Below, piece by piece: positions 24,762 through 32,093 of a DNA stretch of 37,657 nt (positions are counted from its first letter, which is position 1; the number at the start of each line of letters is the position of its first letter). The position numbers were made by a program, and so were the translations under genes. Source of the stretch: UBA7398 sp964597305 (GTDB lineage: Bacteria > Actinomycetota > Actinomycetes > Nanopelagicales > Nanopelagicaceae); NCBI GenBank assembly GCA_964597305.1, contig CAZQWU010000009.1, positions 1-37,657 on the forward strand, written 5' to 3'. A model generated the notes under the pieces. That model saw only the letters and a list, made by a program, of their open reading frames with translations. It made no database searches and was not told the DNA's origin.

Positions 24762-25472
24762 TCATCGCAAACGATTAAGTCCAGCGCGAACCAAGGCCGC
24801 ATGTAATCGAACAGAGAGCGATGCTAATTCGCGTTGCACCTCTTCGGCGCGAGCTTTTGATTCACTATTTTTTTGGCGCAGAAGCGGCGTAATAACTTGC
24901 TCCACTAAACCTACTTCCCTATCTGCTGCCGTTTTAAAAGAACGTATATGTCGACTTTCAATTCCAAATGCTGACATTTCGGCAACTGCCTTTGCCACCG
25001 CTAACGCATCAGCATCGTAGAACCTTCCTTTGATCTGAATTAATCCAAATGATTCGAGCTCAACTAATTGTGATTCCGTGAGAGCACTCGCTGCGAGAAG
25101 TTCTTCGCGTGATAATTTAATATCACCTTGTTCAACAAAATTTGCAGGTGATAACGCTCCATCAATAGCTTGAAACTTCGTAGACGGGGCGAATCCATTG
25201 CCGGAAGGATGTAGTCCTCGATCAAGTGCATCGAGATTTTCCTTGATTACTTTCAATGGTAAATATTGATCTCGTTGCGCCAGCAAAACATAACGTAACC
25301 GCTCAAGGTCAGCTGGAGTGAATTTGCGATATCCAGATGGTGTGCGCTGTGGATCGATCAGGCCTTCCGATTCAAGGAATCGAATTTTAGAAATCGTAAC
25401 ATCTGGAAAATCTCCGCGTAATTTTCCTAAAACTTCCCCAATACTAAGATAAGCACGCGCAGGCACGCTCAT
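24762..25472 (-). CDS. ftsR: MerR family cell-division regulator FtsR
   Basis: MerR-type regulator of 236 residues matching the actinobacterial FtsR/Rv1828 family. In Corynebacterium it activates ftsZ expression. The N-terminal winged HTH reads LSIGEVLGKLRGDFPDVTISKIRFLES in two blocks (about 9-35), then PQRTPSGYRKFTPADLERL (about 41-59). A coiled-coil region follows, and a second HTH-like segment occurs near residues 120-170. Four bases overlap with garA (ATGA), so both are co-translated. The DUF151 gene is downstream by 76 bp. The location directly after garA is the same as in mycobacteria and supports the assignment. Confidence 0.9.
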   Translation of the reverse strand: MSVPARAYLSIGEVLGKLRGDFPDVTISKIRFLESEGLIDPQRTPSGYRKFTPADLERLRYVLLAQRDQYLPLKVIKENLDALDRGLHPSGNGFAPSTKFQAIDGALSPANFVEQGDIKLSREELLAASALTESQLVELESFGLIQIKGRFYDADALAVAKAVAEMSAFGIESRHIRSFKTAADREVGLVEQVITPLLRQKNSESKARAEEVQRELASLSVRLHAALVRAGLNRLR

Positions 25473-25969
25473 TTCTCTCCCCTGTTCATTATTTGATCCA
25501 ATGTTCCATCATTGACAAAGAAAACTAGTTTGTATTTTCCAATGTGTATTTCATTTCCATTGCTTAAATAGATTCTCTCGGTTGCTACACCATCTACATA
25601 CGTTCCATTGAGACTTCTTTGATCTTCCAATAGAAATGAAGATGCGCCTTTTTCATTTTTCATGGCGATAACTGCATGCTTTCGAGACACAGTTATGTCG
25701 TCAAAAATAATGTCAGCCTGAGCGCTTCGTCCGATAACGGTCTGGGTACGATCAAGCAAATATCGAGAACCGCGAGCAGGTCCAGTGAGCACACAGAGCA
25801 TCGCACTGTTGCGGGGAAGTTGAGTGAGAACTCTACGATCCTCTGTCGAAAGATTTTTCATTACAGCATCAACGTGCGGTGAGAGCGCTTTTAGTGAAGA
25901 CAGGTGGAGCGTTGAGGTGAGGTCATGCTGGAGAAGATTGTTCTCAGGCAAGTCCGCACTCTCTGACAT
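25469..25969 (-). CDS. garA: FHA-domain metabolic regulator GarA/OdhI-like
   Basis: Phospho-Thr-binding regulator of 166 residues with an N-terminal phosphorylation tail and one FHA domain (about 55-152): GR (80-81), SRKH (95-98) and NGT (121-123) are the conserved binding-loop residues. GarA/OdhI proteins inhibit 2-oxoglutarate dehydrogenase and related enzymes when unphosphorylated; phosphorylation of a Thr in an ETTS motif by PknB or PknG makes the tail bind its own FHA domain. The tail here has DLTST around residue 18 in place of ETTS, so one Thr is altered. It lies 60 bp after gcvH and overlaps ftsR by 4 bp. Confidence 0.9.
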   Translation of the reverse strand: MSESADLPENNLLQHDLTSTLHLSSLKALSPHVDAVMKNLSTEDRRVLTQLPRNSAMLCVLTGPARGSRYLLDRTQTVIGRSAQADIIFDDITVSRKHAVIAMKNEKGASSFLLEDQRSLNGTYVDGVATERIYLSNGNEIHIGKYKLVFFVNDGTLDQIMNRGEK

Positions 25970-25985
25970 ACGCTCTCCGAACTCT

Positions 25986-26004
25986 CAGCCTGATGTTGAG
26001 GCTG
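25986..26004 (-). promoter_or_regulatory. Short hairpin in garA leader
   Basis: CAGCCT and AGGCTG form a perfect 6-bp stem around a 7-base loop in the 60-bp gap between gcvH and garA, ending 16 bases before the garA start. No T-tract follows on the transcribed strand, so it is more likely a translational or RNA-stability element than a terminator. It may also be chance. Confidence 0.3.
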
Positions 26005-26029
26005 ACACTATTGCTCGGGTGCGCTTCGG

Positions 26030-26410
26030 TCAAGCCGTAATTTTTGCGTAATCGTCAGCGCTCATTAACTGATCAACTTCGTGCGCTGAAGAAAGTTCGA
26101 TTTCGCAGATCCACCCAGCCTCATAAGGATCAGAGTTGATAATTTCTGGGTTTGCATTAAGAGCGTCATTAACATTTACAACTGTGCCACTTAGTGGCGC
26201 ATATATTTCCGAGACTGATTTTGTTGACTCAACCTCTCCACAAACGGCATTTGCTTTTACAACCTCACCAAGCTTTGGCATCTGAATATAAACAATGTCG
26301 CCTAACGCAGACTGTGCGAAATCGGTAATTCCTACCCTGACAATTGGTCCAGCACCTGAAATCCATTCATGATCTTTTGTGTACTTTAAATGAGTAGGTA
26401 TCTGCGACAT
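26030..26410 (-). CDS. gcvH: Glycine cleavage system H protein
   Basis: Lipoyl carrier protein of the glycine cleavage system, 126 residues, usual length. The lipoylated Lys64 is in the conserved GEVESTKSVSEIYAPLSG. The N-terminus YTKDHEWISG and the C-terminal DPYEAGWICEIEL are classic. It receives the aminomethyl group from GcvP and delivers it to GcvT. It is the first gene of the gcvH-garA-ftsR-DUF151-merR-gcvP cluster, upstream of garA by 60 bp. An AAGGAG lies 21 bases before the ATG, too distant for a normal ribosome-binding site unless a short intervening hairpin (AGTAG/CTACT) folds it closer. A tandem 15-bp repeat lies just upstream. Confidence 0.96.
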   Translation of the reverse strand: MSQIPTHLKYTKDHEWISGAGPIVRVGITDFAQSALGDIVYIQMPKLGEVVKANAVCGEVESTKSVSEIYAPLSGTVVNVNDALNANPEIINSDPYEAGWICEIELSSAHEVDQLMSADDYAKITA

Positions 26411-26441
26411 GGCAGGAATAGTAGCGACCTACTCCTTATAT

Positions 26442-26468
26442 CCAAATACCTATAAGCCAAATACCTAT
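26442..26468 (-). repeat. Tandem repeat spanning the pgsA stop and gcvH leader
   Basis: CCAAATACCTAT occurs at 26442-26453 and again at 26457-26468, with starts 15 bp apart, in the short gap between pgsA and gcvH. One copy covers the pgsA stop codon. It could be replication slippage or a pair of regulator sites upstream of gcvH. The two copies are identical over 12 bp. Confidence 0.6.
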
Positions 26469-27031
26469 CGGTGCCCCTTTTTCAGCTTACGCATGCCTAA
26501 CCAGGCGTAACTAATGCCAGTTACGAGGTAAAGACCAACTCCCCACCCGGTAAATGCCCATCCGAAAATAAAAGCGATCGTCGACACCTGGCGAGAAGAA
26601 ATATCCGCAAGAAAAAGAGTTGGGAGTGCATACAACAGATTAAAGGTGGCGGCTTTGCCTAAATATGTGACAGTGAAAGGCTCAATTCCGCGACGACGAA
26701 GTGCGATAAGCAATACCCCAAGAAAAATATCACGGCCGAAGATTGCAATGACTACCCAGATTGGAAGAATAGCGAGGTAATACAGAGAAATAACGATCGC
26801 AATGATGTAGAGCCGATCAACTGCAGGATCTAGCAACTGACCTAGTTTGCTCTCCTGATTGAGTGATCGTGCCAACTTTCCGTCGAAGTAGTCGGTAGCG
26901 CCACTGACGATCAAAATAATGACTGCAAGTAATGGTTTATGGGCAGTGACTATCGCCCAGAGAAAGAGCGGAATTCCGAAGGCGCGAAGAACAGAGAGAG
27001 CATTTGGAATAGTCCAAATTTCACTTTTCAT
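26465..27031 (-). CDS. pgsA: CDP-alcohol phosphatidyltransferase (PgsA-like)
   Basis: Integral membrane enzyme of 188 residues that joins a CDP-diacylglycerol phosphatidyl group to an alcohol, probably glycerol-3-phosphate or another phospholipid. The family motif is complete: Asp47, Asp50-Gly51, Ala54-Arg55, Gly64, Asp68, Asp72, within SGATDYFDGKLARS and LGQLLDPAVDR. About five or six hydrophobic helices follow. The ATG at 27031 gives the normal opening KSEIWTIPNALSVLR. A longer frame to 27127 is false because its first 32 codons are the tRNA-Pro gene read as protein. The start codon begins one base after the tRNA 3' end, leaving no separate ribosome-binding site. Exact substrate is uncertain (phosphatidylglycerophosphate or cardiolipin type). 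Confidence 0.9.
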   Translation of the reverse strand: MKSEIWTIPNALSVLRAFGIPLFLWAIVTAHKPLLAVIILIVSGATDYFDGKLARSLNQESKLGQLLDPAVDRLYIIAIVISLYYLAILPIWVVIAIFGRDIFLGVLLIALRRRGIEPFTVTYLGKAATFNLLYALPTLFLADISSRQVSTIAFIFGWAFTGWGVGLYLVTGISYAWLGMRKLKKGHR

Positions 27032-27032
27032 G

Positions 27033-27106
27033 TCGGGACGACAGGATTTGAACCTGCGACCACCAGACCCCCAGCCTGGTGCGCTACCAAGCTGCGCTAC
27101 GTCCCG
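27033..27106 (-). tRNA. tRNA-Pro (anticodon GGG)
   Basis: Read on the minus strand, CGGGACG and CGTCCCG form the 7-bp acceptor stem (27106-27100 with 27040-27034), and A at 27033 is the discriminator. The D arm is GCGC-AGCTTGGTA-GCGC. The anticodon stem CCAGG/TCTGG (one G-U pair) encloses CTGGGGG, giving anticodon GGG with G37. The T arm is GCAGG-TTCAAAT-CCTGT. CCA is not encoded. It lies 10 bp after the cmk/der stop and one base before the pgsA start, all on the same strand. Translating this DNA gives the well-known false peptide VAQLGSAPG...RFKSCRPD, which explains wrong extended ORFs here. Confidence 0.97.
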
Positions 27107-27116
27107 TGGCTGAACA

Positions 27117-29087
27117 TTATCGAGCATCTCTTATCCGAACTGAAATTTGGATAGGAGTGCCGGTAAAGTCAAACTCTTCGCGAAGTCTACGTTCAATAAA
27201 CCGTCGATACGAACTCTCTAAGAAATCGTTTGTAAAAAGAACGAACTTAGGCGGTTGAATGCCAGCTTGAGTTGCGAAGAGAATTCTCGGTTGTTTTCCC
27301 CCTCGTATAGGTGGCGGATTTGATGAAACTAAATTTCCTAAAAATGCATTGAGCTTTGCCGTCGGTATCCTTTTTTCCCAGTTGAGGAGCGCCGTTTTCA
27401 ATGTGGGAATAAGTCGATCCTTATGCCATCCTGTTTTGGCAGCAATGTTGATCCGTTCCGCCCAAGCCACTCGTTCGAGATTTCGTTCAATCTCTTTATC
27501 AAGTGCAATTCGCCTCTCGTCATCAACAAGATCCCATTTATTAAAGACCAGGATCAATGCTCGTCCAGCTTCTTCCACGTGAGAAATGATGCGCAAATCT
27601 TGTTCAGTGATCGTCACTGAAGAATCAATAACCATCATGACAACCTCGGAATTATCAATAGCCCTTTCGGTTCTTAATGAGGCGTAGTAATCAGTTCCTG
27701 ACGACTGATGAGCCCTTCTCCTTAATCCGGCAGTATCTATAAAACGCCAGACTGCCCCATCGAGTTCTATCAATTCATCAATAGGATCTCGAGTGGTCCC
27801 TTCAGCATCATCGACAAGTGCTCGAGGAATTCCAGCGAGTGAATTAAGTAATGAAGACTTTCCTACGTTCGGTCTGCCAACGATGGCTACTCTTCGATTG
27901 TCATCTGAATTCGTGCTACGTCCTACCTCTGGAAGTTCTGAAACTAATCGATCAAGTAAATCTCCACTTCCTCTACCATGTAGCGCTGATACGAAAATTG
28001 GTTCTCCTAAGCCTAAATTCCATAGAGCGTATCCAGCGGCCTCGTCATTTTCGTTATCAATTTTATTTGCGACAAGAAGAACTTTCTTTTTACTTTTTCG
28101 TAAGAGAGAGACCAGTGCATCATCTTCGTCAAGAGCGCCAACGTGGCCATCCACGACAAACATCACCATGTCGGCGTGATGTAACGCATCTTCGGCCGCC
28201 GCTGTTATTTTTATTGATATGCCCTCGGGAGATATTTCCCAACCACCCGTATCCATCACGATAAATCTTCGAGAATTCCATTCTGCCTCGTAGCTCACTC
28301 GATCACGCGTGACGCCTGGCTCATCTTCAATAATTGCTTCTCGTGAACCGAGAATTCTGTTGATGAGTGTCGACTTGCCAACGTTTGGTCGACCGATAAC
28401 GGCAACCACTGGCAGACCAAAAACTCCTGAGCTCTTCGTTATTTTCCAAATGTGGTCGACGGTCTCCGCAAGGGACATATTTGTCGAATCGACATCAAAA
28501 GATCCATCGGATTTGATAAGCGGCGATACGTCCCGCGTAGAATCAAAATGATCTCTTGCCATGAGACTATCTGCTGTTTTGGTGATGTCGTGAGGCGATG
28601 AGTGCTCTCGGAGTTCTCGCTCTCTGCGTTGGGCTCGCGCTTCGATATCCGCATGAAGATAAATTTTGACGGGGGCATCAGGACAAACCACAGACCCGAT
28701 ATCGCGCCCTTCAACAACGATGCCTGGTAACGAATTCTTAATTATCTTGTGCTGTACTCCCAGTAAATAGGTTCGTATTTCAGGTTCAGCGCTCCAGAAA
28801 GATACATTGTTTGTGACCACATCAGAGCGAATTTCTTTTGAAATGTTTCGTCCACCACAAATCATCACCGGTTCTGACGGATCTGTCTTGAAAACAAGTG
28901 AATTTTTTTCCAGTTGATCCAACACTTCGTCGGTACTTTTACACTTTTTCTCTAGCGCCAACCAGGTAACTGCTCGATAAAGAGCTCCGGTATCAAGATA
29001 CTGCCAACCAGCTCTCAGCGCGAGAAGTTTTGCAGTGCTCGACTTTCCAGAGCCACTTGGACCATCTATTGCAATGACATTCTTCAT
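27117..29087 (-). CDS. cmk/der: Bifunctional cytidylate kinase / GTPase Der
   Basis: Fusion of two enzymes in 656 residues. Residues 1-220 are CMP/dCMP kinase: P-loop GPSGSGKSS (9-17), EGRDIGSVVCPDA and the RAQRRERELR lid region. Residues about 227-656 are Der (EngA), the double GTPase for 50S ribosome assembly: two GRPNVGKS P-loops (232-239 and 404-411), switch regions EPGVTRD and AEGTTRD, NKID and NKWD motifs, and a C-terminal KH-like domain. The start at ATG 29087 is used since the frame reaching 29123 overlaps tyrA. The same fusion exists in several actinobacteria; mycobacteria keep two adjacent genes. It follows tyrA by 14 bp and is followed by tRNA-Pro. Confidence 0.96.
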   Translation of the reverse strand: MKNVIAIDGPSGSGKSSTAKLLALRAGWQYLDTGALYRAVTWLALEKKCKSTDEVLDQLEKNSLVFKTDPSEPVMICGGRNISKEIRSDVVTNNVSFWSAEPEIRTYLLGVQHKIIKNSLPGIVVEGRDIGSVVCPDAPVKIYLHADIEARAQRRERELREHSSPHDITKTADSLMARDHFDSTRDVSPLIKSDGSFDVDSTNMSLAETVDHIWKITKSSGVFGLPVVAVIGRPNVGKSTLINRILGSREAIIEDEPGVTRDRVSYEAEWNSRRFIVMDTGGWEISPEGISIKITAAAEDALHHADMVMFVVDGHVGALDEDDALVSLLRKSKKKVLLVANKIDNENDEAAGYALWNLGLGEPIFVSALHGRGSGDLLDRLVSELPEVGRSTNSDDNRRVAIVGRPNVGKSSLLNSLAGIPRALVDDAEGTTRDPIDELIELDGAVWRFIDTAGLRRRAHQSSGTDYYASLRTERAIDNSEVVMMVIDSSVTITEQDLRIISHVEEAGRALILVFNKWDLVDDERRIALDKEIERNLERVAWAERINIAAKTGWHKDRLIPTLKTALLNWEKRIPTAKLNAFLGNLVSSNPPPIRGGKQPRILFATQAGIQPPKFVLFTNDFLESSYRRFIERRLREEFDFTGTPIQISVRIRDAR

Positions 29088-29101
29088 TTCATGTAACCGC
29101 T

Positions 29102-30178
29102 TCAAGCACGGTGAGCCTGCCAATTCTTATTGACGAGGTGTTGATGGAGTAACTGCGCATCATCCTGCGAGAGAGCCAAAGTAATAAGTCCTGTTTCTTG
29201 ACCAGGAGAATGCTCAAGAGTTACATCCTCAACATTGACTCCAATTTTCGCACATTCAATAAACAACGCTCCAAGTTGACCAGGTTTATCACCGACAACA
29301 ACGTTAACAAAACTATAGTTTCTGGCACGGGCGCCATGCTTACCGGAAATCCTTTTCTGCTGTTGGTTTCCTTGTACGAATTTTTTTCTGAGTGCTTCGC
29401 TATTGTCAGAATCCAAAAGTGTGAGAACTTCTTCCATCTCGCGCTGTAAGGATTGAAGAACATGAGTAACGAATTTTTGATTGCTCCTGAGGATGTCCAC
29501 CCACATAGTTGGATCAGATCCTGCTAATCGGGTGACATCACGTAATCCTTGCCCTGCCAGATTTAGTTTCTCATCCGACAGTTGAGATAATTCACTGGCC
29601 ATTAAGGTGCTTACAAGCTGAGGGACATGTGAAATAGCAGCCACCGTCTCATCGTGCTCTTCTGCCGTCATTTCATATGCGGTAGCGCCGCAAAGTTCGA
29701 TTACTTCACGCGCTGTTTCAAAGGCGCGTTGTGATGTGTAAACCGATTTGATAATTGGCCAAGCTCTACCCTCGAAAAGGTCAGACCGTGCGCCGGTGGG
29801 ACCGCTCACTTCACGACCTGCCATGGGATGGGTACCCACAAAATTGCGGGATAACTCCGATAATGTATCAACGTTTTGTTGAAGGTTAGTCTTTGTACTA
29901 CCGATATCCATAATTATCGAGTCTGGATTGCGGTGATATTGCTCCTTAATGAGTTCAAAAATGGTAGAGACTGGAGTCGCTATAACAATGACTGCTGGGT
30001 CTTTTAATGTTTCACTTTGCACTAGATCGCAAGCTAACTCTTGGGCTTTCACCTCTTTATCTAAAATTTCAATTCGAACACCATGCTGGCGAAGTGCAAG
30101 CGCTATTGAAGTCCCTATCAACCCTGCCCCGATAATGCGAACAGAACTTATGGTTGGTGTTCTCACGCTCATTTTCAC
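29102..30178 (-). CDS. tyrA: Prephenate dehydrogenase
   Basis: Converts prephenate to 4-hydroxyphenylpyruvate with NAD, in tyrosine biosynthesis. The protein (358 residues from GTG 30178, or 356 from ATG 30172) has a Rossmann domain with GAGLIGTSIALALR near residue 17 and the catalytic-region motif GTHPMAGREVSGP. A helical domain follows, then a C-terminal ACT domain (about 285-355), which suggests control by tyrosine or another amino acid. The GTG start begins immediately after the aroH TAA stop, so aroH and tyrA are translationally linked, supplying chorismate mutase and prephenate dehydrogenase together. A 14-bp gap separates it from the cmk/der start. Confidence 0.94.
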   Translation of the reverse strand: MKMSVRTPTISSVRIIGAGLIGTSIALALRQHGVRIEILDKEVKAQELACDLVQSETLKDPAVIVIATPVSTIFELIKEQYHRNPDSIIMDIGSTKTNLQQNVDTLSELSRNFVGTHPMAGREVSGPTGARSDLFEGRAWPIIKSVYTSQRAFETAREVIELCGATAYEMTAEEHDETVAAISHVPQLVSTLMASELSQLSDEKLNLAGQGLRDVTRLAGSDPTMWVDILRSNQKFVTHVLQSLQREMEEVLTLLDSDNSEALRKKFVQGNQQQKRISGKHGARARNYSFVNVVVGDKPGQLGALFIECAKIGVNVEDVTLEHSPGQETGLITLALSQDDAQLLHQHLVNKNWQAHRA

Positions 30179-30541
30179 TTACTGCGCAAGATCTTTACGT
30201 AGCGACTTGGCGCCGCGCAAATAAACGTGAGAGATTTCGAGCTGAGTTCGCGGTGTTTCACAATGAATCATCACGCGGACAACCCGCGGTAAGGCGTTTG
30301 GAACAGCAATCTCCACTGCACACATCAATGGGACTGCCTCTAACCCCATTCCTCGCGCGCTTGCTGCTGGAAAATCGCTGGTGAGATCTGGGGTCGCGGT
30401 AAAAAGAATAGAGACCAGATCCTGAGGAGTGAGCTGGTTTTGCAAAAGCAGCTCAGAGATGAGTTCTTGAACGGCGATCTTTAATTGCTCGGGCGAATCC
30501 ACGTCTACCTGGGTCGCACCGCGAATTGCTCTAATAGGCAT
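30179..30541 (-). CDS. aroH: Chorismate mutase, AroH class
   Basis: Monofunctional chorismate mutase of 120 residues of the trimeric Bacillus-type AroH class, which rearranges chorismate to prephenate. Diagnostic motifs are IRAIRGATQVD, ATPDLTSDFPAASAR with the active-site residues, and HVYLRGAKSLRKD near the C-terminus. It lies directly upstream of tyrA with adjacent stop and start codons, so the two steps to hydroxyphenylpyruvate are encoded together. No ribosome-binding site is obvious before its ATG. A 245-bp gap upstream holds a terminator for the rluB operon and its promoter region. Confidence 0.95.
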   Translation of the reverse strand: MPIRAIRGATQVDVDSPEQLKIAVQELISELLLQNQLTPQDLVSILFTATPDLTSDFPAASARGMGLEAVPLMCAVEIAVPNALPRVVRVMIHCETPRTQLEISHVYLRGAKSLRKDLAQ

Positions 30542-30668
30542 TAGGTAAGGGTAACCAACTCTGCCCTCACTCGGCTGTACCGTTTTCTCGTTTTGAGTCT
30601 TTGTCGATTAATTAATATTCCTATATTTTGTTCAAGTATAAATGTCGATAAAAGAATTCCGCGCATGT
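30542..30668 (-). promoter_or_regulatory. AT-rich upstream region of aroH-tyrA with repeated TCGAT boxes
   Basis: After the rluB terminator, 127 bp lead to aroH. TTGAAC (minus strand at 30635-30630) with the AT-rich stretch after it could be a promoter, but the -10 is ambiguous. The region holds TCGAT boxes at 30604 and 30645; further copies at 30683 and 30716 lie beyond the terminator. Two of the boxes are within the 14-bp direct repeat GTATAAATGTCGAT (30636-30649 and 30707-30720). Confidence 0.4.
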
Positions 30669-30720
30669 AAAAAAACTCTTTATCGATATTAGTCCTCGAA
30701 AAGAGCGTATAAATGTCGAT
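30636..30720. repeat. 14-bp direct repeat GTATAAATGTCGAT, two copies
   Basis: Identical copies occur at 30636-30649 and 30707-30720, 71 bp apart, in the gap between rluB and aroH. The rluB terminator hairpin lies between them. They may be regulator sites or remnants of a duplication. Fourteen identical bases are unlikely by chance within 245 bp. Confidence 0.6.
30669..30705 (-). terminator. Rho-independent terminator after rluB
   Basis: On the minus strand, CTCTTTTCGA pairs with TCGA(T)AAAGAG (one bulged T) to make a 10-bp stem with a short loop, followed by seven T (30675-30669). It lies about 80 bp after the rluB stop and would end the scpA-scpB-rluB transcript before aroH. The T-run position and strand fit the transcription direction. 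Confidence 0.75.
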
Positions 30721-30786
30721 TTATTGCCTTTCCGCAGGACTTCTAAAAGCGATTTGTAGATTTATACACTTCACACAAAATGAAAA

Positions 30787-31503
30787 TTACTTTGTCAATA
30801 AAACCTTTTGTAGAGAAATAACTTCAGCGACATTTAGATGCCGAAATTTTCCGCTCTTAAGCTCCCCCAATTTCAACGGTCCTAATCCGATGCGAACTAA
30901 TTTTTCAATGGGATGTCCGATCTCATCAAACATACGCCTCAATATGCGATTTCTTCCAGAATGTATGGTTACTTCAACAAGGTGCCCTGAAACATCGGTG
31001 GAAATAGAATCAACCTTTGCATATCCGTCGTCGAGCATGAAACCTCGACGTAAGGTTTCCATCTCCTGCTTTTTTAGTGGAGTATCAACTTCTATGTAGT
31101 AGCGCTTTTCAATTTCAAATTTCGGATGGCTTAGACGATGCGATAGGTCTCCATCGTTAGTAAGTAAAAGAAGCCCTTCGCTATCAATATCGAGACGACC
31201 TACATGAAAAAGTCTGGCTTTTTGATCGTCAAAAAACTGAGAAATCGAAGGGCGTCCCTCGGGGTCTTTCATTGTGGACACAACACCTTTTGGTTTATAG
31301 AACAGAATATAAGACTTTGAGTTATTAGCATGAATTGTTTCACCATCTACTTCAACTTGATGGTTTATCGGGTCAAATTTCATACCTAGCTCGCGAATGA
31401 CTTTTCCATCCACGGAAACCCGACCTTGCAGGATGAGCTCTTCAGATTTTCTACGTGAGGCTACACCTGCATCGGCAAGGATCTTTTGAAGTCGTATCTC
31501 CAT
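30787..31503 (-). CDS. rluB: rRNA pseudouridine synthase, RsuA/RluB family
   Basis: Protein of 238 residues that isomerises a uridine in ribosomal RNA. An N-terminal S4 RNA-binding domain (RLQKILADAGVASRRKSEELI, about 4-24) precedes the catalytic domain with GRLDIDSEGLLLLTNDGDLS, where the Asp of the GRLD motif is catalytic. The length and start match the family. It follows scpB by 32 bp as in many bacteria, where scpA-scpB-rluB form one operon. The target base is not readable; RluB acts on 23S rRNA and RsuA on 16S rRNA. A terminator lies downstream. Confidence 0.93.
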   Translation of the reverse strand: MEIRLQKILADAGVASRRKSEELILQGRVSVDGKVIRELGMKFDPINHQVEVDGETIHANNSKSYILFYKPKGVVSTMKDPEGRPSISQFFDDQKARLFHVGRLDIDSEGLLLLTNDGDLSHRLSHPKFEIEKRYYIEVDTPLKKQEMETLRRGFMLDDGYAKVDSISTDVSGHLVEVTIHSGRNRILRRMFDEIGHPIEKLVRIGLGPLKLGELKSGKFRHLNVAEVISLQKVLLTK

Positions 31504-31535
31504 TAGGTAATTCTAGTTCTAGCAGGATGAAAACC

Positions 31536-32093
31536 CTATTCGGTAAGTGAAGCGATTACCTCATCGAGACCATCAACATTGGGTAGAAATGGAGCTAAAG
31601 CCGGAAGGTCAGCAACAGAGTTGATGCCTAATCTTTCAAGGAAATAACTCGACGTTTTATACAAAATTGCTCCAGTTTCATGTTCGATTCCTGACTCTTC
31701 GACGAGCCCCCGCTGGATCAAAGTCTTCATTACCGCTTCGACATTCACTCCTCGGATGGCAGAGACTCGAGCTCGTGATACCGGTTGGCGATACGCGATA
31801 ACCGCTAACGTCTCCAAAGCAGCCTGGGTGAGTTTTGCTTGCTGTCCATCGAGGACGAATTTCTCTACTAAAGGCGCAAGGTCGGGATGGCTGTAAAACC
31901 TCCAGCCGCCTGAAATCTGACGAAGCTGAAATCCTCGAGAGGTATTTTCATACTCTTTTTGTAAAGAAAGTAATGAATCAAGGATCTGTTCCGTAGGTAC
32001 TTCGATAATTTGTGCTAGAACTACCTCAGAAACTGGCTCATCCACCACCATGAGGATCGCTTCAATAGAACGCTCAATTTCTCGATTAGACAT
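31536..32093 (-). CDS. scpB: Segregation and condensation protein ScpB
   Basis: Winged-helix partner of ScpA in the SMC-ScpAB condensin, 185 residues. Two winged-helix regions are evident: SIEAILMVVDEPVSEVVLAQ near 8-27, and LAVIAYRQPVSRARVSAIRG near 95-114, the latter characteristic of ScpB; then LIQRGLVEESG. It overlaps the scpA stop by one base (TAATG), so the two subunits are translationally coupled. The C-terminal tail is short and acidic. The ScpAB kleisin complex organises chromosomes; smc itself is not in the window. Confidence 0.95.
   Translation of the reverse strand: MSNREIERSIEAILMVVDEPVSEVVLAQIIEVPTEQILDSLLSLQKEYENTSRGFQLRQISGGWRFYSHPDLAPLVEKFVLDGQQAKLTQAALETLAVIAYRQPVSRARVSAIRGVNVEAVMKTLIQRGLVEESGIEHETGAILYKTSSYFLERLGINSVADLPALAPFLPNVDGLDEVIASLTE

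Noticed and set aside
24686..24802. 39-codon N-terminal extension of the DUF151 protein
   Set aside because: It overlaps ftsR, lacks family resemblance, and the ATG at 24685 gives the expected N-terminus and length.
26919..27154. Plus-strand frames (TGFEPATTRPP, DLNLRPPDPQPG) and the minus-strand extension of pgsA (VAQLGSAPG, RRFKSCRPD)
   Set aside because: These are the familiar false peptides obtained by translating a tRNA gene; tRNA-Pro occupies 27033-27106.
30713..31099. Plus-strand 128-codon frame opposite rluB
   Set aside because: It is antisense to a well-supported pseudouridine synthase gene and shows no protein family features.
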